A stretch of DNA of 35,329 nt from an uncultured Alphaproteobacteria bacterium (GTDB taxonomy: Bacteria; Pseudomonadota; Alphaproteobacteria; RF32; CAG-239), in assembly GCA_944390265.1 (NCBI GenBank), contig CALXPK010000052.1, forward strand, positions 1-35,329, written 5' to 3'. The notes below the pieces were generated by a model. The model was not told the origin of the DNA and ran no database searches. It saw nothing but the letters and a program-made list of their open reading frames with translations. The translations under genes were made by a program, and so were the position numbers. This document shows, piece by piece, positions 32,581 through 35,329 of the stretch. How positions within the stretch are numbered: position 1 is the stretch's first letter; every line of letters starts with the position of its first letter.

Positions 32581-34122
32581 TTACTCGGCGTCCTTATCGG
32601 TTTTGTCTTCGTTATCAAACCAGTGCTGACGAGCCGCCATAATGATTTTGTTGGCTTCGTTGACGGAGATGGTATTTTCGCCCAAAATCTCAATCAACTC
32701 ATCAGCGGCCAAATCAGCCAAATCATCAATGGTTTTGATGCCTTTGTCAGCCATGGTCAAAATCATATCGCGGTCCAAACCTTCAATATTTTGAATGGCC
32801 TCATCAATACCCAAAGACTTGCTTTTTTCTTCAAATTCTTGGTTGCGTTTTTCAACAAAAGCCTTGGCACGAGCTTGCAGTTCTTTGGCAATATCTTCAT
32901 CAAAGCCCTCAATATCGGCCAACTCTTGCAACGGCACCATGGCAATTTCATCAATGGTGGAGAAACCTTCGGCAATGAGGAGGTGAGCAATCATCTCATC
33001 GACGACCAAGGCTTCCATAAAGCGTTGAGAACGCACCTTATTTTCGTTAGAGCGGCGTTCTTGTTCTTGTTCTTCGGTCAAGACATCAATATCGGCACCC
33101 ACGAGTTGAGAAGCCAAGCGCACATTTTGACCTCTGCGGCCGATGGCAACCGAGAACTGATCTTGCGGAACCACCACTTCGATTCGATTATTTTCTTCAT
33201 CCAAAACCACCTTGGTCACTTCGGCCGGAGCCAAAGCGGCAACAATATATTGGGCCTTGTCGTCGGAATAAGGAACGATATCAATTTTCTCGCCCTGCAA
33301 CTCGGTCACCACGGCCTGAACGCGAATACCGCGCAAGCCGACGCAAGCGCCGATGGCATCAACGGTCACATCATCGGTCTTAACGGCAATTTTGGCCTTT
33401 GAACCGGGGTCACGAGCCACGGATACGATTTTGACAATACCGTCATAAATTTCCGGCACTTCCGAGGTAAAGAGTTTGGCCAAAAACTCGGGGCAAGTAC
33501 GAGATAAGAAAATTTGCGGGCCTTTGGTTTCTTTACGCACTTCCAAAACATAAGCACGCACGCGGTCACCGTTTTTAAACTTTTCTCTCGGGATAATTTC
33601 ATCGCGGCGCAAAATGGCCTCGGCTTTACCGATATCCAAAATCACATTGCCGAACTCCACACGTTTAACCGTACCGTTAACAATGGTTCCGACCTTTTCT
33701 TTATATTCTTCATATTGTTTATTTCTTTCGGCCTCGCGCACTTTTTGCACAATCACTTGTTTAGCGGTTTGAGCGGCAATACGGCCAAAATCAATCGGCG
33801 GCAAATTATCGATAATAAATTCGCCGACTTTAATATTTTTATCATAGGCTTTTGCCTGAGCCAAAGTCAATTGGGTCACTTCATTTTCAATATGGTCTTC
33901 ATCTTCAACCACTTCGCGATAACGCGCCAAAGTAATGGCACCGGTTTTGCGATCAATATGAGCTCTGATATCGTGTTCAAAGCCATATTTGGAACGACCG
34001 GCTTTTTGAATGGCAATTTCCATTGCTTCCAAAACATCATCGCGGTCAATATTTTTTTCACGAGCCACGGTATCAGCAACCAAAATGATTTCAGGTCTCG
34101 GCATACTTTCAATATTTTGCAT
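32581..34122 (-). CDS. nusA: Transcription termination/antitermination protein NusA
   Basis: A 513-residue protein. Order: NusA N-terminal RNA-polymerase-binding domain (about 1-130), S1 domain (about 135-200, VGTIVNGTVKRVEFGNVIL), KH1 and KH2 (about 230-350, IGACVGLRGIRVQAV and VAIGRRGQNVRLASQL), then acidic C-terminal helix-hairpin-helix type repeats (about 385-505). The ATG at 34122 is preferred over a TTG at 34128 because AAGGA is spaced 7 nt. It modulates pausing, termination and antitermination. It sits 35 nt after rimP. Confidence 0.98.
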   Translation of the reverse strand: MQNIESMPRPEIILVADTVAREKNIDRDDVLEAMEIAIQKAGRSKYGFEHDIRAHIDRKTGAITLARYREVVEDEDHIENEVTQLTLAQAKAYDKNIKVGEFIIDNLPPIDFGRIAAQTAKQVIVQKVREAERNKQYEEYKEKVGTIVNGTVKRVEFGNVILDIGKAEAILRRDEIIPREKFKNGDRVRAYVLEVRKETKGPQIFLSRTCPEFLAKLFTSEVPEIYDGIVKIVSVARDPGSKAKIAVKTDDVTVDAIGACVGLRGIRVQAVVTELQGEKIDIVPYSDDKAQYIVAALAPAEVTKVVLDEENNRIEVVVPQDQFSVAIGRRGQNVRLASQLVGADIDVLTEEQEQERRSNENKVRSQRFMEALVVDEMIAHLLIAEGFSTIDEIAMVPLQELADIEGFDEDIAKELQARAKAFVEKRNQEFEEKSKSLGIDEAIQNIEGLDRDMILTMADKGIKTIDDLADLAADELIEILGENTISVNEANKIIMAARQHWFDNEDKTDKDAE

Positions 34123-34157
34123 TTTCAATCCTTTGCTAAAAATATTTTATAAAAAAA

Positions 34158-34679
34158 TTATTCTTCATCAAGCTCAACAGCTTCATCATTTTCATGAGCG
34201 GCCATATATTCGGCCAAAAGTTCATCGGTCAGCACAATTTTGGCTTTAGAGATGGCCTCAAAGGGAATGACATATTCCTTACCGTCCATCTCCAGCACAA
34301 TATCATTGTTGTCTGCCACGGATTTGGTTTTACCCTTAAAGCGTTTGCGGCCGTCCACTTCATCAGAGGTTTCGATTTTGGTTTCATAACCCAAAAATCT
34401 TTTGAAATGTTCAGGCTTGGTCAAAGGTCTGTCGAGCCCCGGAGAGCTGACTTCCAAAGAATATTGATCTTCAATCGGGTCTTTTTCATCCATCACCTCA
34501 GAGATTTTGCGGCTGACGGCGGCACAATCATCCACATTGACATCTTTGCCATCTTTGCGATCAATCATAATCTGCAAGGTCGGATTTTTTTGACCGATGG
34601 TCAAGATTCGCACCATTTCATAGCCCAAATTTTCAACCACAGGCTCAATCAAATCTTGTAAAGGGTGTTTCAACTGCAT
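34158..34679 (-). CDS. rimP: Ribosome maturation factor RimP
   Basis: A 173-residue protein of the RimP (YhbC) family. PVVENLGYEMVRILTIG, then TLQIMIDRKDGKDVNVDDCAAVSR, and YSLEVSSPGLDRPLTKPEHFKRFLG are diagnostic; the C-terminal half is the SH3-like domain, with an acidic tail. It is needed for 30S assembly. Two adjacent ATGs (34682 and 34679) are possible; AAGGA is better spaced for 34679. First gene of the rimP-nusA-ylxR-infB-rbfA transcript. Confidence 0.95.
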   Translation of the reverse strand: MQLKHPLQDLIEPVVENLGYEMVRILTIGQKNPTLQIMIDRKDGKDVNVDDCAAVSRKISEVMDEKDPIEDQYSLEVSSPGLDRPLTKPEHFKRFLGYETKIETSDEVDGRKRFKGKTKSVADNNDIVLEMDGKEYVIPFEAISKAKIVLTDELLAEYMAAHENDEAVELDEE

Positions 34680-34700
34680 CATCTTATCCTTAACAAAGAA

Positions 34701-34719
34701 GCGGGGTTTTTGACCCCGC
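34701..34719 (-). other. GC-rich hairpin in the rimP leader
   Basis: GCGGGGT (34701-34707) pairs with ACCCCGC (34713-34719) over a 5-nt loop, followed on the minus strand by TTCTTTGTT, then the rimP ribosome site. It could be a weak attenuator. No tRNA is present here. Confidence 0.6.
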
Positions 34720-34789
34720 CTCATCTAATATTATCAATTCTGTAAAGAGCTATAACATAAAAGTTTTTAAAAATCCAGCATTTTTTTCA

Positions 34790-34819
34790 ATTATACCAAA
34801 ACGAAGAAAATCCTTGCAA
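34790..34819 (-). promoter_or_regulatory. Promoter of the rimP-nusA-infB operon
   Basis: On the minus strand TTGCAA (34819-34814), an 18-nt spacer and a perfect TATAAT (34795-34790), giving a leader of about 105 nt with the GC hairpin. Confidence 0.65.
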
Positions 34820-34835
34820 GGCACGTAAGACTTTT

Positions 34836-34870
34836 GCGATCGAACGCGCTGCGTTCGGCCGGCGGTAGCC
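34836..34870. repeat. GATCGAACGC hairpin repeat, copy 2
   Basis: A 35-nt copy of 17126-17160 with one mismatch: CGAACGC-gct-GCGTTCG hairpin followed by gccggcgg. It starts directly after the autotransporter stop codon. Confidence 0.85.
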
Positions 34871-34871
34871 A

Positions 34872-35329
34872 TTAAAAGGAATAGTTTAACCCTGCATTTA
34901 CACTTGCATTCGTATAGTCACTGCCGAACGTGTAGGCGGCGTTGGCATAGCCGCTCCATTGGTCGTCAAAACTCATACTGCCGCCGACTTCCAAACGTCC
35001 GAGGGTGGAGTTTTCAAGCCCATCCACTTGACGCAAAGAGGTGACCGTCACATCGCCACTGCCGATATTTTGGATAATGCTCGGTTTGACATAGAGTTTC
35101 GCATAGCCGTTCTTGCGGAGGTAAGTTTTTTCAACTTCAACACCGGCCTCAACCTCGATATCGCGAACATCGCCGTAGGTCGCGGTTTTGCCGTAGCTAT
35201 CAGTTGCGTCGTCATAGTTGATTTGCGTATAAGCTAAGCGGATAATCGGCTCAATTGTGAGGTTGGTCATCGGGTTAAAGATAAGTCCGCCCTCAATTGC
35301 GGCCCCAAACTCGATACCGTCGGTTGAAG
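34872..35329 (-). CDS. Autotransporter beta-barrel domain, C-terminal end (partial)
   Basis: The frame is open from the right edge (in-frame residues STDGIEFGAAIEGGLIFNP precede the first Met at 35270), so the real start is beyond the window; about 152 residues are seen. Alternating hydrophobic beta strands end in YANAAYTFGSDYTNASVNAGLNYSF, with the terminal aromatic Phe used by the BAM complex. This is typical of the outer-membrane autotransporter barrel (type V secretion). The passenger is unknown. Stop codon TAA at 34872-34874, directly followed by a hairpin repeat. Confidence 0.88.
   Translation of the reverse strand, partial: STDGIEFGAAIEGGLIFNPMTNLTIEPIIRLAYTQINYDDATDSYGKTATYGDVRDIEVEAGVEVEKTYLRKNGYAKLYVKPSIIQNIGSGDVTVTSLRQVDGLENSTLGRLEVGGSMSFDDQWSGYANAAYTFGSDYTNASVNAGLNYSF

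Noticed and set aside
34720..34835. tRNA gene upstream of rimP, as in some proteobacteria
   Set aside because: No cloverleaf or conserved T-loop could be read; the only hairpin is the short GC stem at 34701-34719.

Overview
This AT-rich window comes from an alphaproteobacterium, most likely a host-associated or anaerobic one. The evidence is the rimP-nusA-ylxR/L7Ae-infB-rbfA-truB-rpsO-pnp block, the DUF2336 protein, an autotransporter barrel, and a small FdxA-derived ferredoxin rebuilt to carry two [4Fe-4S] clusters. No rRNA, tRNA, CRISPR array, IS transposase or prophage gene was seen. Species cannot be named from this window.

Left part (1-15.7 kb): htpG (cut by the left edge, behind a sigma-32-like promoter), ferredoxin, a PfkB-family kinase, a small membrane protein, typA with a structured leader, an unrecognised 405-residue protein and a small hypothetical. 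Then follow two plus-strand runs. The first holds envelope and Fe-S genes: murJ, a DUF2333 protein, an Nfu-type scaffold and a Bax-like glucosaminidase. The second holds a DUF2336 protein, a GAF/HD-GYP phosphodiesterase and a glyoxalase II. A Q-rich hypothetical protein closes the section.

Middle (15.7-23.3 kb): trmL, a hypothetical gene, then about 1 kb without genes that is packed with palindromic repeats. After it, on the minus strand, comes rplY-pth-[SGNH hydrolase, hexapeptide acetyltransferase, glycosyltransferase, second SGNH hydrolase]-ychF. The four bracketed genes look like a glycan-modification cassette placed inside the usual rplY-pth-ychF neighbourhood.

Right part (23.5-35.3 kb): the translation/RNA-processing cluster on the minus strand, in the order rimP, nusA, ylxR-L7Ae, infB, rbfA, truB, rpsO, pnp. 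It is split between rbfA and truB by a class C26 amidotransferase and a hypothetical gene. The 3' end of an autotransporter beta-barrel gene is at the right edge.

The most unusual feature is a dispersed family of roughly 90-200 bp imperfect palindromes, about ten copies, confined to intergenic DNA. Most have a core of TGTAC-N6/7-GTACATGA, and their arms differ between copies but still pair within each copy. Copies begin at, or within a few bases of, the stop codons of infB, ychF, rplY and rpsO; in rplY and rpsO the stop codon itself lies in the terminal inverted repeat. Five copies form a composite alternating array at 17.28-18.01 kb, including two 101-bp stretches that read as identical.
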